This document shows positions 18,940 through 28,291 of a stretch of DNA of 47,577 nucleotides, piece after piece (position 1 is the first letter of the stretch; each line of letters begins with the position of its first letter). Made by a program: the position numbers and the translations under genes. The notes under the pieces were generated by a model. The model saw nothing but the letters and a program-made list of their open reading frames with translations, had not been told where the DNA came from and ran no database searches. The DNA comes from a virus, in the IMG/VR virus record IMGVR_UViG_3300028840_001858, positions 1 through 47,577 of that record. One strand, written 5' to 3'.

Positions 18940-20400
18940 ATGTTCGAGCGCGTGTTTTTCAAGCACCGCGAGCGGCAGAAATTTATAGTCAACCGGCATC
19001 ACCGGTTGATTGCCGATACACTGCAACGAGTTATTGACGGCGAGATCACCCGGCTTATTATCAATATTCCACCCGGTTACACTAAGACTGAAGAAGTAGT
19101 CATTTCATTTACTGCCTGGTGTCTTGCCAAATATCCCGATTCCAAATTTATTCACAGCTCCTACTCCGACGATCTCGCCGTCACTAACTCAGCAACCATT
19201 CGGGACATTATCCGGTCCAAACGATTCCAGGACATGTGGCCGATGCAGGTCCGGGATGACACCGCGGCGAAGAAACGGTGGTTCACCGAGTTCGGCGGCG
19301 GGATGCATGCGGTCTCGAGCGGTGGGCAGATCACCGGTTTCCGTGCTGGTCGAATGCGCGATGGATTCAGCGGTGCGATTCTGATAGACGACCCGCTCAA
19401 GCCAGACGACGCCTACTCAGACACCTCCCGGAATCGAGTGAACAATAGGTTCACAAACACTTTCAAATCGAGGCTCGCGGTCGAGACCGTGCCGATCATA
19501 ATCATTATGCAACGGCTGCACGAGGACGACCTCACAGGCTTCCTCCTGGCCGGCGGGTCGGGCGAGCAGTGGCATCACCTGGAAATCCCCGTGGAGATTA
19601 CAGACGACAGGGAGTACCCTGCTGAGTACACCCACGGCGTGCCGGTCGAATTCGATTTCGAGCCTGGGCCTTTATGGGACTACAAGCACAACGAGGCCGA
19701 GATCAGGATCCTCAAAGCCGACGAGTACACGTATGCGAGCCAATATGACCAGCGGCCGGCACCGCTCGGCGGCGGTCTGTTCAAGCGCGACTGGTGGAAA
19801 TTCTATGAAGGCTTCGACCCCGCCCGCAATCAACTGATCAAAGGCGAGGGGGAATATACCCCCCTGATGTACAAGACAATCTTCGCGGACACCGCGCAGA
19901 AAGTCAAAGAGATTCACGACTACTCTGTATTCCAGTGCTGGGGTAAAGGGTTGGATGGGAACATCTATCTGCTCGACCAGATGCGTGGCAAGTGGGAAGC
20001 CCCGGACCTGCAAACCAACTTTATGCAATTTTGCGAACGCCACGATTTTGTCATGGGCAAGGTTGCGATGGGCGTGCGGGCCCGGCGGGTCGAGGATAAA
20101 GTGAGCGGGACGGGCCTCATACAGGCCGTGAACAAGATTAAAGGCATGGACTGGGTGACTGGTATCCAACGAGACAAAGACAAGGTCTCGAGGGCTATGA
20201 GCGGCGCCCCGTCGATTGCACAAGGAAAAGTTTTTTTGCCAGCGAATGCGCCCTGGCTTGGAGAATATCTCGCGGAGTTTTCGAAATTCACCCCGCAGAT
20301 GTCACACAAACACGACGATCAAATTGATCCAACTCTTGACGCGGTCCATGAGATGCTGATTACAGATCAGTTCATTGGGTACGCGGACATACTGAGGTAG
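18940..20400 (+). CDS. Terminase large subunit
   Basis: 486 residues from the ATG at 18940 (AGGAGG 8 bases upstream; a TTG one codon earlier is less likely). The motor domain has a Walker A-like NIPPGYTKTE (about 46-55) and Walker B ILIDDP (about 147-152). The RuvC-like nuclease has IFADTAQK (about 318) and a C-terminal HDDQIDPTLDAV (about 466). It cuts and translocates DNA into the prohead with the portal and small subunit. The Walker A has a non-standard last part, as is common in this family. Confidence 0.93.
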   Translation: MFERVFFKHRERQKFIVNRHHRLIADTLQRVIDGEITRLIINIPPGYTKTEEVVISFTAWCLAKYPDSKFIHSSYSDDLAVTNSATIRDIIRSKRFQDMWPMQVRDDTAAKKRWFTEFGGGMHAVSSGGQITGFRAGRMRDGFSGAILIDDPLKPDDAYSDTSRNRVNNRFTNTFKSRLAVETVPIIIIMQRLHEDDLTGFLLAGGSGEQWHHLEIPVEITDDREYPAEYTHGVPVEFDFEPGPLWDYKHNEAEIRILKADEYTYASQYDQRPAPLGGGLFKRDWWKFYEGFDPARNQLIKGEGEYTPLMYKTIFADTAQKVKEIHDYSVFQCWGKGLDGNIYLLDQMRGKWEAPDLQTNFMQFCERHDFVMGKVAMGVRARRVEDKVSGTGLIQAVNKIKGMDWVTGIQRDKDKVSRAMSGAPSIAQGKVFLPANAPWLGEYLAEFSKFTPQMSHKHDDQIDPTLDAVHEMLITDQFIGYADILR

Positions 20401-20404
20401 ACAA

Positions 20405-20956
20405 ATGGCGAACCCTCCGGTTTTGACGGGCGCACAAGCCCAACTAATAAACAGCGAATACCCCTACACCACCGAAGTGGACGCGGGCGACGACAAACTA
20501 AACCACCGCGTCGAGCTGCGCGGGTCCAGTGCGAGCACCACGACCGACTCCCTCCGAGTCACTGAGACCGACCCAGCGCGGTTTGGGCAGGTTGCCGAGG
20601 ACATCTCCCCGGCGGCGAACCTTACGGCGGACACCTATTTCCCGAGCGCCGACGGTATCAGCATGCTGGGCTTCAAGTCGATGTCACTCAGCGGTGCGCT
20701 GGTCGATGGTGGTGGGACGGCGAACGTTCTCACCTGCGAGATGCGGAATCATGAAAATGGTACGTGGATCCCGGTGACTGTAGGTGTCGAAACTGTAACC
20801 GGCGCGGCTGCGGGAAGCATCTCGTCCGCCACAACCCCCGGCACTTTGTTCAATTGGCAATTCGACGATACGAACAATATGTTTTTCAGGTTCAAGTTGA
20901 CTGTGAACGACACGACAAACACAAACGAATTGATGCTACACCGGACACCAGTCTAG
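20405..20956 (+). CDS. Hypothetical structural-type protein
   Basis: 183 residues, low charge, rich in Thr, Ser, Gly and Ala with beta-strand character, typical of virion surface proteins. GAGGT lies a few bases before the ATG. No family recognised. It starts a run of five such genes between the terminase and portal genes. Confidence 0.7.
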   Translation: MANPPVLTGAQAQLINSEYPYTTEVDAGDDKLNHRVELRGSSASTTTDSLRVTETDPARFGQVAEDISPAANLTADTYFPSADGISMLGFKSMSLSGALVDGGGTANVLTCEMRNHENGTWIPVTVGVETVTGAAAGSISSATTPGTLFNWQFDDTNNMFFRFKLTVNDTTNTNELMLHRTPV

Positions 20957-20977
20957 TGAACTGATTGGGGGAAAAGG

Positions 20978-21535
20978 ATGAAGTTGCCGCCCTTGACGCT
21001 GCGAACACCAGTTGATAGTAGATACACGACACAGAATGTATTCGGGGATGCATGTCTTCAAACATGGGGTCGCCGCCTAGCCAAAGCCGTGCGGATTACT
21101 GCCGACACCGAAACTAAGACTGTCAACATTTTCAAATACACCGGAATCCTGACTGTTCTGAATCAATGGGGCGCGATCACTGATGCCCCGGCGTTGACCA
21201 ATTGCACAAACGTCTATGCGGATGTCTGGGATGGGACAAACTCCGATCTCATCACAACCCCCGGCGTCGATCTATCTGGATGTCCAGTGAACACCGTGCT
21301 GTTCAAGGATGAAATAAACACCGAGATATTCTCGAAGGTGGACGCCGACCAGGCCCGAATCTACGAGAACCGGGACGACGACGCCCTCGGTCGGCCATTC
21401 AGTCTGGTTGCAAAACCAGGGGTCGATAATTTCATTCGATTACACCTAACCACAAACACGACGCTTGACTTTACGATCCTGATTAATTTCCGGGTGGCGT
21501 TTGTCAACGGATCGACCTTGGAGTTTGCAGCATGA
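20978..21535 (+). CDS. Hypothetical structural-type protein
   Basis: 185 residues, beta-rich, with a GGGGAAAAGG site directly before the ATG. The pattern TVNIFKYTGILTVLNQWGAITD and the predicted strands fit a virion decoration or fibre-associated protein. No family recognised. It ends in an ATGA overlap with the next gene. Confidence 0.7.
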   Translation: MKLPPLTLRTPVDSRYTTQNVFGDACLQTWGRRLAKAVRITADTETKTVNIFKYTGILTVLNQWGAITDAPALTNCTNVYADVWDGTNSDLITTPGVDLSGCPVNTVLFKDEINTEIFSKVDADQARIYENRDDDALGRPFSLVAKPGVDNFIRLHLTTNTTLDFTILINFRVAFVNGSTLEFAA

Positions 21536-22341
21536 AATCTTGTGTACAACTACCTTATCAGACGAGGGTGGACCGGGGCCTTGTAGAAGGTACCTTTTCA
21601 TTCGTAAAGTTTGGTGAGGTCCGCGCGGATAACGACTCTGCGTTTCACATCGTCTGGGAATATGGATCCGATAACCTCGGGGGCTCAGATATAGTTTTCC
21701 CAGCGGACGGAACCGCCCCGATAAACCGGGTGTCAAGCAGTGTCGATACTGACACTGGGGATATATACGTCCTTGGAAACGACATAAACGGAGCATGGAC
21801 AGAACAGACTTTCGCGCTTACCGGGCAGACGCCCAAAGCTCTGCCGACCGCACTATGGAGACACCTAACGTCCTATAATGCCGACTCCGCAACGTCCCCC
21901 GTAATTGGCGGTGGGTTTGATGGTGACATCTATTTTTATAACGATGCTGCCCCAGTGACAAACGGGGTACCAGACAATGCAACCGACGTTCTCGGGTTTT
22001 TTTCAGGGGCCAATAACCGGACACTGCAGGCTTATTTCAACTGCCCGTCGGGGTATAACGCCTATATTAAATCCGCGACCATCAGTTTAGACACGAGAAT
22101 CGCCGCTAGCATCTTATATAAAATCTACCGGCGGGACTATGGCGGGGTACCTCAAATAATCAGGTCGGGGTCGCTATCCTCGAACGGGACAAGTGTATTC
22201 AGCCGAGTTCTAAAGATCGGCCGCCGGCTCAACCCCAGGGCCGACCTAATACCTTTGATACAAGTGGACACCAACGATACATCTGTGAGTGTGGAGTTTG
22301 CTCTCAACATCACTGAAATAGGAAAAGAGAAATACGTATGA
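21532..22341 (+). CDS. Hypothetical structural-type protein
   Basis: 269 residues, beta-rich, few lysines, many Gly/Thr/Asn. No recognised domain. A+T content is visibly higher than in the core structural genes, which suggests exchange. ATGA overlaps on both sides tie it to the neighbouring surface proteins. Confidence 0.7.
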   Translation: MKSCVQLPYQTRVDRGLVEGTFSFVKFGEVRADNDSAFHIVWEYGSDNLGGSDIVFPADGTAPINRVSSSVDTDTGDIYVLGNDINGAWTEQTFALTGQTPKALPTALWRHLTSYNADSATSPVIGGGFDGDIYFYNDAAPVTNGVPDNATDVLGFFSGANNRTLQAYFNCPSGYNAYIKSATISLDTRIAASILYKIYRRDYGGVPQIIRSGSLSSNGTSVFSRVLKIGRRLNPRADLIPLIQVDTNDTSVSVEFALNITEIGKEKYV

Positions 22342-22979
22342 CCTGCTATTCAGGAACACTCCAATCACTAATTAACGAGGGGGTGGTAGTTCTATACCAC
22401 GACTATCGGAGCGGGACGTTCCTGGATTGGTCTGGTACAGGGAACGACGGAATCCCGACGGCCCCGACCGAACTAAACGGCCGGGGGATGCGGTTGAATT
22501 TGACGGGGCGGCTGGACGTTGCGGCGGATGCTAGTTTGAATCTCGGTGGGTATGATAGCGCATCTATATTTACGTATTGGCCGGACGGTTTAGTTCCTTT
22601 TACAGGGGCGCAAAACTATATCTGGACTGAATCTGCAACGGGCGGTTATTTTGGTTTCGCATCCGGCGGACTATCTGTTTTTATTAGAATAAACGGTGTA
22701 ACATCAATTGCAGTTGTTACATCAATTTTTGGAGACCGGGCGCTTTCGTATTCGTGGGAATCTGGCAACGGACCTTTGATTTATAAGAACGGAGTGTATG
22801 AGTCTCAAAGCGGGACGATATTAACAAAAAGAGACCCACAAGTGAGCACTTCTGTTTTGATAGGTACCAACTCTATTTCTACTCGCCAAATCCCCTCAAC
22901 CTTCGGAGTAGTACTAGCAACCAACCGAGCCCTAACAGCCGACGAACACCACAAGATCTATAAGGATTTATCAAGATGA
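22338..22979 (+). CDS. LamG-like (concanavalin fold) protein
   Basis: 213 residues. The order of segments (YHDYRSGTFLDWSGTGNDGI at about 14-33, then a jelly-roll pattern ending FGVVLATNRALTADEHHKIY) matches single-domain LamG/concanavalin-like proteins, where 'D.SG.GN.G' and 'RAL...E' are hallmarks. Such domains bind sugars or protein surfaces, so host attachment or virion decoration is inferred. ATGA overlaps on both sides. Confidence 0.7.
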   Translation: MTCYSGTLQSLINEGVVVLYHDYRSGTFLDWSGTGNDGIPTAPTELNGRGMRLNLTGRLDVAADASLNLGGYDSASIFTYWPDGLVPFTGAQNYIWTESATGGYFGFASGGLSVFIRINGVTSIAVVTSIFGDRALSYSWESGNGPLIYKNGVYESQSGTILTKRDPQVSTSVLIGTNSISTRQIPSTFGVVLATNRALTADEHHKIYKDLSR

Positions 22980-24295
22980 CAATATGGCCAAGCAAAACAT
23001 GGGGCCGCAACATGGGCCAACTCGGAATCGATTGCGCCCAGGACGGCCTAGTCGCCGGGTACAACATGGTACCCCGCACGGACGGTACTATTGAAGATCT
23101 CAGCGGCAACGGAAACCACGGGACTATCAACGGCCCGGTTTTTGAATTCTCGGAGATTGGGCCGGGGATGAAAGTAAAAACCGCCGGCAATAAGATAACA
23201 TCCGCTTACAACGGTGCCCCGTCTGTATTTTCTGTCTGTGGATGGGCTAAAATACTAAGCACTGGATCACTGGGTAGCGGTAGGATATTTGATAAAGGCA
23301 CTAACCATTTAAGTTTGTATACAAGCGGCGCAGTCGCGTTGACCCTTAGATACAACAATGGCGCCCAACAAAATGAAGTTCTGAATGATTCGTATACTCA
23401 AAATACAAATTTTTTCTTCGCGATAACTTACGATGGGGCCTATTTAAAAGCGTTCATAGATTCAGAAGAAATAAAATCGATCAATGATACAAACGTTGTA
23501 TTGGATGCGTCTAATTGGATCTTGGGCAACGCCGATTTGCTGGACCGACCGATGGACGGCAGCATTTCAAACTTCCAGTTTTTCGAACGCGCCCTAACCC
23601 CCGCCGAGATCGAAGCCGAATACAATGCCGGCGCCAAAGCCGTGAATTTCAAAACCGACTACGGTGTAACTGAGACAGTCTCCGCTGACACCTCCGGGGA
23701 ACTCTCAAATTCCCCCTTCCGCGTGGAGTCCGGGTCGTTTCATATCTCGAACGATACCATCAACGGTTGCAGTGCTAAAGTGATTGAGTGCGTGACAGCC
23801 GGGGTTGTGCAGATTCCAAGCGCATATTTTTTTGGAGGGGATACCCAAGCGGCTTATGGTAGCTGGGAGTGGTGGATAAACAAATCAATCGTGGGTAATA
23901 CTAGAGCTCAGATGGCATTTGTCGCTAATCAAAACACAGATCCGACGGATGCAACTTTTGATGGGTACGATCTTAGGCTGGAAACTAACGAAAGCATCCG
24001 GTTGGCCAGATACGATAACGGCACACCGACTTTCCTACAAGTCACCGTGGCGGATGTCGTGCTGGTTGATACATGGTATAAATTAAAAGTAACCAGGTCA
24101 TCCAACGGTGACTTCACAACTTACATAGACGGCCAATTAGTTGATTTAACCGGCGGGGTTGGCACAAACCCAATAACAGATTCAACGTATACTGAATCCA
24201 AATATATGATCATAAACTTGGGCGCCGGCGACAAAATAGCATACGCCACCAAAAACGGCGACTGCTCGATCGTGAAATATCAGGGGATCGTATGA
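22976..24295 (+). CDS. Double LamG-like surface protein
   Basis: 439 residues. The first half (about 15-225) is a canonical LamG domain: AGYNMVP, DLSGNGNHGTINGP, FFFAITYDGAYLKAFID and FFERALTPAEIEAEYNAG. The second half (about 235-439) is another concanavalin-like jelly roll with YDLRLETNESIRLARYDNG and WYKLKVTRSSNGDFTTYIDG. It is likely an exposed, carbohydrate- or surface-binding virion protein. Position upstream of the portal, away from the tail genes, is unusual for a receptor-binding protein. Confidence 0.8.
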   Translation: MTIWPSKTWGRNMGQLGIDCAQDGLVAGYNMVPRTDGTIEDLSGNGNHGTINGPVFEFSEIGPGMKVKTAGNKITSAYNGAPSVFSVCGWAKILSTGSLGSGRIFDKGTNHLSLYTSGAVALTLRYNNGAQQNEVLNDSYTQNTNFFFAITYDGAYLKAFIDSEEIKSINDTNVVLDASNWILGNADLLDRPMDGSISNFQFFERALTPAEIEAEYNAGAKAVNFKTDYGVTETVSADTSGELSNSPFRVESGSFHISNDTINGCSAKVIECVTAGVVQIPSAYFFGGDTQAAYGSWEWWINKSIVGNTRAQMAFVANQNTDPTDATFDGYDLRLETNESIRLARYDNGTPTFLQVTVADVVLVDTWYKLKVTRSSNGDFTTYIDGQLVDLTGGVGTNPITDSTYTESKYMIINLGAGDKIAYATKNGDCSIVKYQGIV

Positions 24296-24546
24296 TGCGA
24301 TTTATGATCCCATTAATACTCGGAGCCACCATACTCTCATGCGGCACCCCCCAACAGACAGCCGCCACGGTCAAAGCAGTCAACGACACAGCCTTCGCCA
24401 CGTGCCTCATGCTGGCCCCCTGCCTCCCCCCGGAAGCCCGGGGCCATCTACCCCCCGAGCAGTTCTGCGAGAAGTTGCAGGCTGTCGGGAAACTAATCGA
24501 ATTCATCGCAAGCCAGGAGCGTCCAACATGCCCCGCAAAAAAGTAA
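24292..24546 (+). CDS. Small putative lipoprotein
   Basis: 84 residues. A short hydrophobic signal (MMRFMIPLILGATILSCG) ends in a lipobox-like ILSC with cysteine at 17; Leu at -2 is not the usual residue. The mature part has three further cysteines. Small phage lipoproteins can be outer-membrane spanin subunits or exclusion factors; no inner-membrane spanin partner is recognised here. It starts in an ATGA overlap and overlaps the portal gene start by 19 bases. Confidence 0.65.
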   Translation: MMRFMIPLILGATILSCGTPQQTAATVKAVNDTAFATCLMLAPCLPPEARGHLPPEQFCEKLQAVGKLIEFIASQERPTCPAKK

Positions 24547-25916
24547 TTGACTCAATGATCAATTGGGTTGCTAACCTCGGCACCCCGAAAGACAAGCGCA
24601 CCCAGTCTTATTTTTATCAGAATAATGTGGTGCAAGGCGAGCTCGAGGGTCTCTATACGAACAACTGGATTGCGGGCAAGACGGTCGACATCCCGGTTGA
24701 GGACATGCTGCGGAATTGGCGCCGCATCACCACACCATCGATGAGCCCCGAGCAAATCGACGAGTACCGAAAGGCTGAGGTCGAGCTGCAGGTCCGCGAC
24801 AAGTTCGGCCGGGCTGGCAAGTGGGGGCGCCTGTATGGCGGGGCTGTGATACTGATGGGCATCAATGGTGCGGGCCCAATGGACACCCCCCTCAAGCTCG
24901 ACCGTGTCAAAAAAGGATCGCTCAAATTCTTGCACGTGATTGACCGGTATGATCTATCCGTCAATGAACTGAACACGACCGACCCGACCAAAGCAAACTA
25001 CAGGCTCCCCGAGTTCTACACCCTGTCGGGCGGCACTACGAGGATCCATCACACCAGGCTCCTACGATTCGATGGGATCGACATCCCTTGGCGTATCCGT
25101 CAAAATAACCAGTATTGGGGTATCTCAATACTACAAAGGGTTTACGACGCAATCACAAACGCGAAGACTGTCGGGGACTCCATTGCCAGCATGACCTATG
25201 AATCCAGCATCGACGTCGTGCAGGTCAAGAATTTATTCCAGCAACTTGCCGCCCCGGGCGGGACGGAGAAAGTGATTGAGCGGTTTCAGCTTGCGGACAC
25301 GATCAAGTCCTTCAATAACATGCTGATCCTGGACGAGACCGAACAGTATGACAAATCCACCGTGCAATTTGGTGCCCTCCCTGACATAATGACACGGTTC
25401 CTCAACGTGGTCGCGGCGGCGGCGGACGTGCCGGCGACTCGCATGCTGGGGCAATCGGCCCAGGGTCTCAACGCCACCGGCGAGGGGGACCTGAAAAACT
25501 ACTATGACATGGTCCAGGCCAAACAGGAAGTTGACCTCGGACCGAAGCTTCGGTATCTGGACGAGGTCCTGGTCCGCTCAACCTTCGGGTCCATGCCGAA
25601 AGACTGGTCCTTTGAGTTCGAAAGTCTATGGCAAGTTCCGCCGGCAGCCCAAGCGCTCATTGAATTGCAGAATGCACAGCGCGACGAGATCTATATGAGG
25701 AACGGCGTCGTGACTTCGTCGGTTGTGGCCAAAGAACTCCGCGAGGAACAGACATATACCAGTCTTGACGACGACTACATTGAAGTGCTGGAAGAGCTGG
25801 ACGAGGAAGAGCTCGAGGAAAGCCGCGAGCCTGAGCCGGTCCAGCCGACCCAAGCGCTTGCAAAGCCTGAGCCTGCAGCACCCGAGACCGGTGAGTCTGA
25901 GGAGCCGACTGAATGA
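24528..25916 (+). CDS. Portal protein (DUF1073 type)
   Basis: 462 residues from the ATG at 24528 (AGGAG 8 bases upstream); the longer frame overlaps the lipoprotein gene. NWIAGKTVDIPVEDMLRNWR (about 41-60), GRLYGGAVILMGINGAG and the later ATRMLGQSAQGLNATGEGDLKNYYD fit the DUF1073 portal family. It forms the dodecameric ring through which DNA passes. The family is sometimes auto-labelled 'anti-CBASS Acb1-like' because of a shared model; no separate Acb1 enzyme is visible here. The C-terminus is acidic (ELEESREPEPVQPTQ). Confidence 0.9.
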   Translation: MPRKKVIDSMINWVANLGTPKDKRTQSYFYQNNVVQGELEGLYTNNWIAGKTVDIPVEDMLRNWRRITTPSMSPEQIDEYRKAEVELQVRDKFGRAGKWGRLYGGAVILMGINGAGPMDTPLKLDRVKKGSLKFLHVIDRYDLSVNELNTTDPTKANYRLPEFYTLSGGTTRIHHTRLLRFDGIDIPWRIRQNNQYWGISILQRVYDAITNAKTVGDSIASMTYESSIDVVQVKNLFQQLAAPGGTEKVIERFQLADTIKSFNNMLILDETEQYDKSTVQFGALPDIMTRFLNVVAAAADVPATRMLGQSAQGLNATGEGDLKNYYDMVQAKQEVDLGPKLRYLDEVLVRSTFGSMPKDWSFEFESLWQVPPAAQALIELQNAQRDEIYMRNGVVTSSVVAKELREEQTYTSLDDDYIEVLEELDEEELEESREPEPVQPTQALAKPEPAAPETGESEEPTE

Positions 25917-26743
25917 GTCCAACCCAGAAAGCCAAAGTGAAAGAGCAGCTCAAGGCACAAAAGAAAATTCAACCGACGGGCAACGGCGTCGAGTCCCCCG
26001 AGTTTATCGAGCGGGCTTATAACCGGGAGCTGCAGAAGCTTGTCAAAAAGCTCGAGGCCCTGACAGTCCGTGCGCTCAAAGGGAAGATTGACGCGACGTT
26101 CAAGGTCGAGGATGCTAAAGACCCCGTGCTGGAAACCCTCCGGGGATTGCAGCGGCGGTTCACATTCACCGCCCTCGCAACCCAAGCGGCTTCGGACATG
26201 GTCAACGCCACGGATAAATACAACCGGGCTGCTTTTGTTGCGGACGTGAAGAAAGCTATCGGCGTCAACGTCAACAAGATCCTGTCGGACAAGGGGCTGC
26301 AGAAACTTCTCGACGACCGGATTGTTGAGAACGTCAAGCTGATCAAATCAATCCCAAAAGAATATTTCACTCGGGTGCGGGTTGCTATTACTCAGGGCCG
26401 CCGCAAGGGGGACCTGGATTTTTCTATAAAGAAAGACGTCGACAAGCTACTGAAAGAAGTAGGTAAGATAGGAGACATCACTGAGAACCGAGCGAAGCTA
26501 ATCGCCCGGGACCAGGTGAGCAAGACGAACTCAGCGTTGAACGAATTCAGACAGCAAGACATCGGAGTAACACACTACACTTGGAGGACCTCCGGCGACG
26601 AGAGGGTGCGGGAAGAACACAAAGCGAACAACGGGAAAAAGTTTGCATGGGCATCCCCACCTTCGAAGACAGGACACCCCGGCCACGACGTGCAGTGTCG
26701 ATGTATTCCGGACCCAGATTACTCATTTTTAAAGGCCCTGTAA
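25913..26743 (+). CDS. Head morphogenesis protein (Mu gpF-like)
   Basis: 276 residues. The C-terminal part has the Mu F/SPP1 gp7 signature: ARDQVSKTNSALNEFRQQDIG (about 200-220), TWRTSGDERVREEHKANNG and GHPGHDVQCRCIPDP. It is a minor head protein joined to the portal. The start overlaps the portal stop in ATGA. Confidence 0.9.
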   Translation: MSPTQKAKVKEQLKAQKKIQPTGNGVESPEFIERAYNRELQKLVKKLEALTVRALKGKIDATFKVEDAKDPVLETLRGLQRRFTFTALATQAASDMVNATDKYNRAAFVADVKKAIGVNVNKILSDKGLQKLLDDRIVENVKLIKSIPKEYFTRVRVAITQGRRKGDLDFSIKKDVDKLLKEVGKIGDITENRAKLIARDQVSKTNSALNEFRQQDIGVTHYTWRTSGDERVREEHKANNGKKFAWASPPSKTGHPGHDVQCRCIPDPDYSFLKAL

Positions 26744-26764
26744 TTAGGAGATTGCAACGGAAAA

Positions 26765-26780
26765 TGGTATAATACGAATA
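26765..26780 (+). promoter_or_regulatory. Extended -10 promoter, second copy of 13-mer
   Basis: TGG-TATAAT (hexamer 26768-26773) followed by ACGAATA. The 13 bases from 26768 are identical to 18477-18489. No -35 is seen at 17 bases, which an extended -10 can tolerate. It would provide extra transcription for capsid and downstream tail genes. Confidence 0.55.
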
Positions 26781-26785
26781 GGAAA

Positions 26786-27832
26786 ATGGAAATGAAATTA
26801 TTCGACATAGGCGAGATCTCAAAGCGCGAAATCACCGATGAGGGTTACCTCCTGGTGAGCGCGAAGGTTGCCAAGGTAGGGATCCAGGAGTATGGGTCCT
26901 ATGAGTTCGGAGACGACGCCCCAAGCGCCGCGAAAGACCGTGGGGTAGTGCGGTTACTCAGGCCGGAGGAAGTTGTAAGCGCGGCTGACTCGTTGGCCAC
27001 GGTGGAGAATAAACCCATCACTGACGGGCACCCCCGGGACTTCGTCGACGCGACGAATGTTCGGGACCTGCAACGGGGCTTTTCGAAACCTGGGGTTGAG
27101 TATCGCGATGGGTTTGTCCTTGCTGACCTCGTGATACAGGACGCCGACCTTATCAAACGAATCCAGCAAGGCAAGGACCAGGTGTCCCTCGGGTACACCG
27201 CCGACATTAAGTGGGACGGGGGCGATAGCCCCTATGGAATCCACGACGGTATACAGACCAACATCAAGGTGAATCACATAGCAATTGTGGACCAGGGCCG
27301 CGCTGGCCCGGAGGTCCGTTTAGATGACCAGAAAACAGGAGACGACATGGCCGAAGAGAAAGCTATCTTGGACGCTCAAAAAGAGCTGATGGATGGACTC
27401 AAAAAAGAGGTCGCGGAGTATAAAACAAAACTCGAGGATTCGGTAAAAGAAGTCGAGAAACTCCGCGGTGAATTGGATGCTGCAAAAGCTCGGATTGAAA
27501 CTGAGCTGAACGACGGCGCCCTTGATAAGAGGGTGAACGACCGCATTGCCCTGGTCGACCGAGCGCGCAAACTGCACGCTGACCTCGACCCTGCCGGCAA
27601 GAGCGACACAGAAATTAAATGTCTCGCGATCCTCCACGTCAATGACGCGGTGGACGTTGAAGGTAAATCGAACGAATACATTGACGGCATGTTCGAGGCA
27701 ATGGCCGCGAGCGCCAAAGACACCGACGCGGTTGTCAAAGACCTGCAGGATGCATGCGGGGAAAAGAAGCATGAGGATGCGCGGGATAAGTTCGTGAAGC
27801 GCTCCCGAGAAGCTTACAAAGGAGATAAATAA
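26786..27832 (+). CDS. DUF2213 prohead protease with scaffold-like C-terminus
   Basis: 348 residues from 26786; the ATG two codons later has an AGGA upstream and may be the true start. The N-terminal half (about 1-180) is the DUF2213 region: ENKPITDGHPRDFVDATN, GFVLADLVI, KDQVSLGYTADI and NHIAIVDQGRAG, a phage maturation-protease pattern with conserved His and Ser candidates. The C-terminal half is a coiled coil (EYKTKLEDSVKEVEKLRGEL) typical of scaffolds. It probably shapes the prohead, cleaves substrates and itself, and exits. Confidence 0.85.
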   Translation: MEMKLFDIGEISKREITDEGYLLVSAKVAKVGIQEYGSYEFGDDAPSAAKDRGVVRLLRPEEVVSAADSLATVENKPITDGHPRDFVDATNVRDLQRGFSKPGVEYRDGFVLADLVIQDADLIKRIQQGKDQVSLGYTADIKWDGGDSPYGIHDGIQTNIKVNHIAIVDQGRAGPEVRLDDQKTGDDMAEEKAILDAQKELMDGLKKEVAEYKTKLEDSVKEVEKLRGELDAAKARIETELNDGALDKRVNDRIALVDRARKLHADLDPAGKSDTEIKCLAILHVNDAVDVEGKSNEYIDGMFEAMAASAKDTDAVVKDLQDACGEKKHEDARDKFVKRSREAYKGDK

Positions 27833-28281
27833 TGAGTGCACAAACGACTTACTCGAGCACCATCGATGCGGCGTATGCCGGTCTTGTTGCTGACCTCGAG
27901 CCCAAAGAAGTTGTGAGTAAAGCTTGTGAAAGCGCCTCGATTGGTTTCGGCCTTGCTGTCAATCAGGGCACTGCAGACGAGCAGGCTGTGCTCGGTGGAA
28001 CCGATGTAATCGGAATCACCGTGCGGTCCCTCGACCGTGAGGGCACTTCGACTGCGGTCCAATACTCGCAGTATGAGGCTATGGGTGTATTGCGCGAAGG
28101 ATACATCTGGGTTGAAATCGAGAACACTGGATCCCCTGGGGACATCCTGTATACCGACGACACCACTGGGGCGGTCGGAACGGGCGCCGCGGGCGCTGGC
28201 CAGACGCTGCTCCCGAACAGCACGCTGGAAACAACCGTTAGCACGGCTGGGGACCTCGGCCTCATTCGCGTGAAACTGTAG
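27832..28281 (+). CDS. Structural cement (Gp24-like) protein
   Basis: 149 residues between the protease/scaffold and the capsid gene, with AAAGGAG 7 bases before the ATG. VVSKACESASIGFGLAVNQG, GDILYTDDTTGAVG and the short beta-rich build fit the head cement or decoration proteins that accompany DUF2184 capsids. It would stabilise the expanded capsid. Confidence 0.8.
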   Translation: MSAQTTYSSTIDAAYAGLVADLEPKEVVSKACESASIGFGLAVNQGTADEQAVLGGTDVIGITVRSLDREGTSTAVQYSQYEAMGVLREGYIWVEIENTGSPGDILYTDDTTGAVGTGAAGAGQTLLPNSTLETTVSTAGDLGLIRVKL

Positions 28282-28291
28282 GAGATTAGAT

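Noticed and set aside
24339-24527. 63-codon N-terminal extension of the portal frame
   Set aside because: It overlaps the lipoprotein gene. The ATG at 24528 has a good ribosome-binding site and the expected portal N-terminus.
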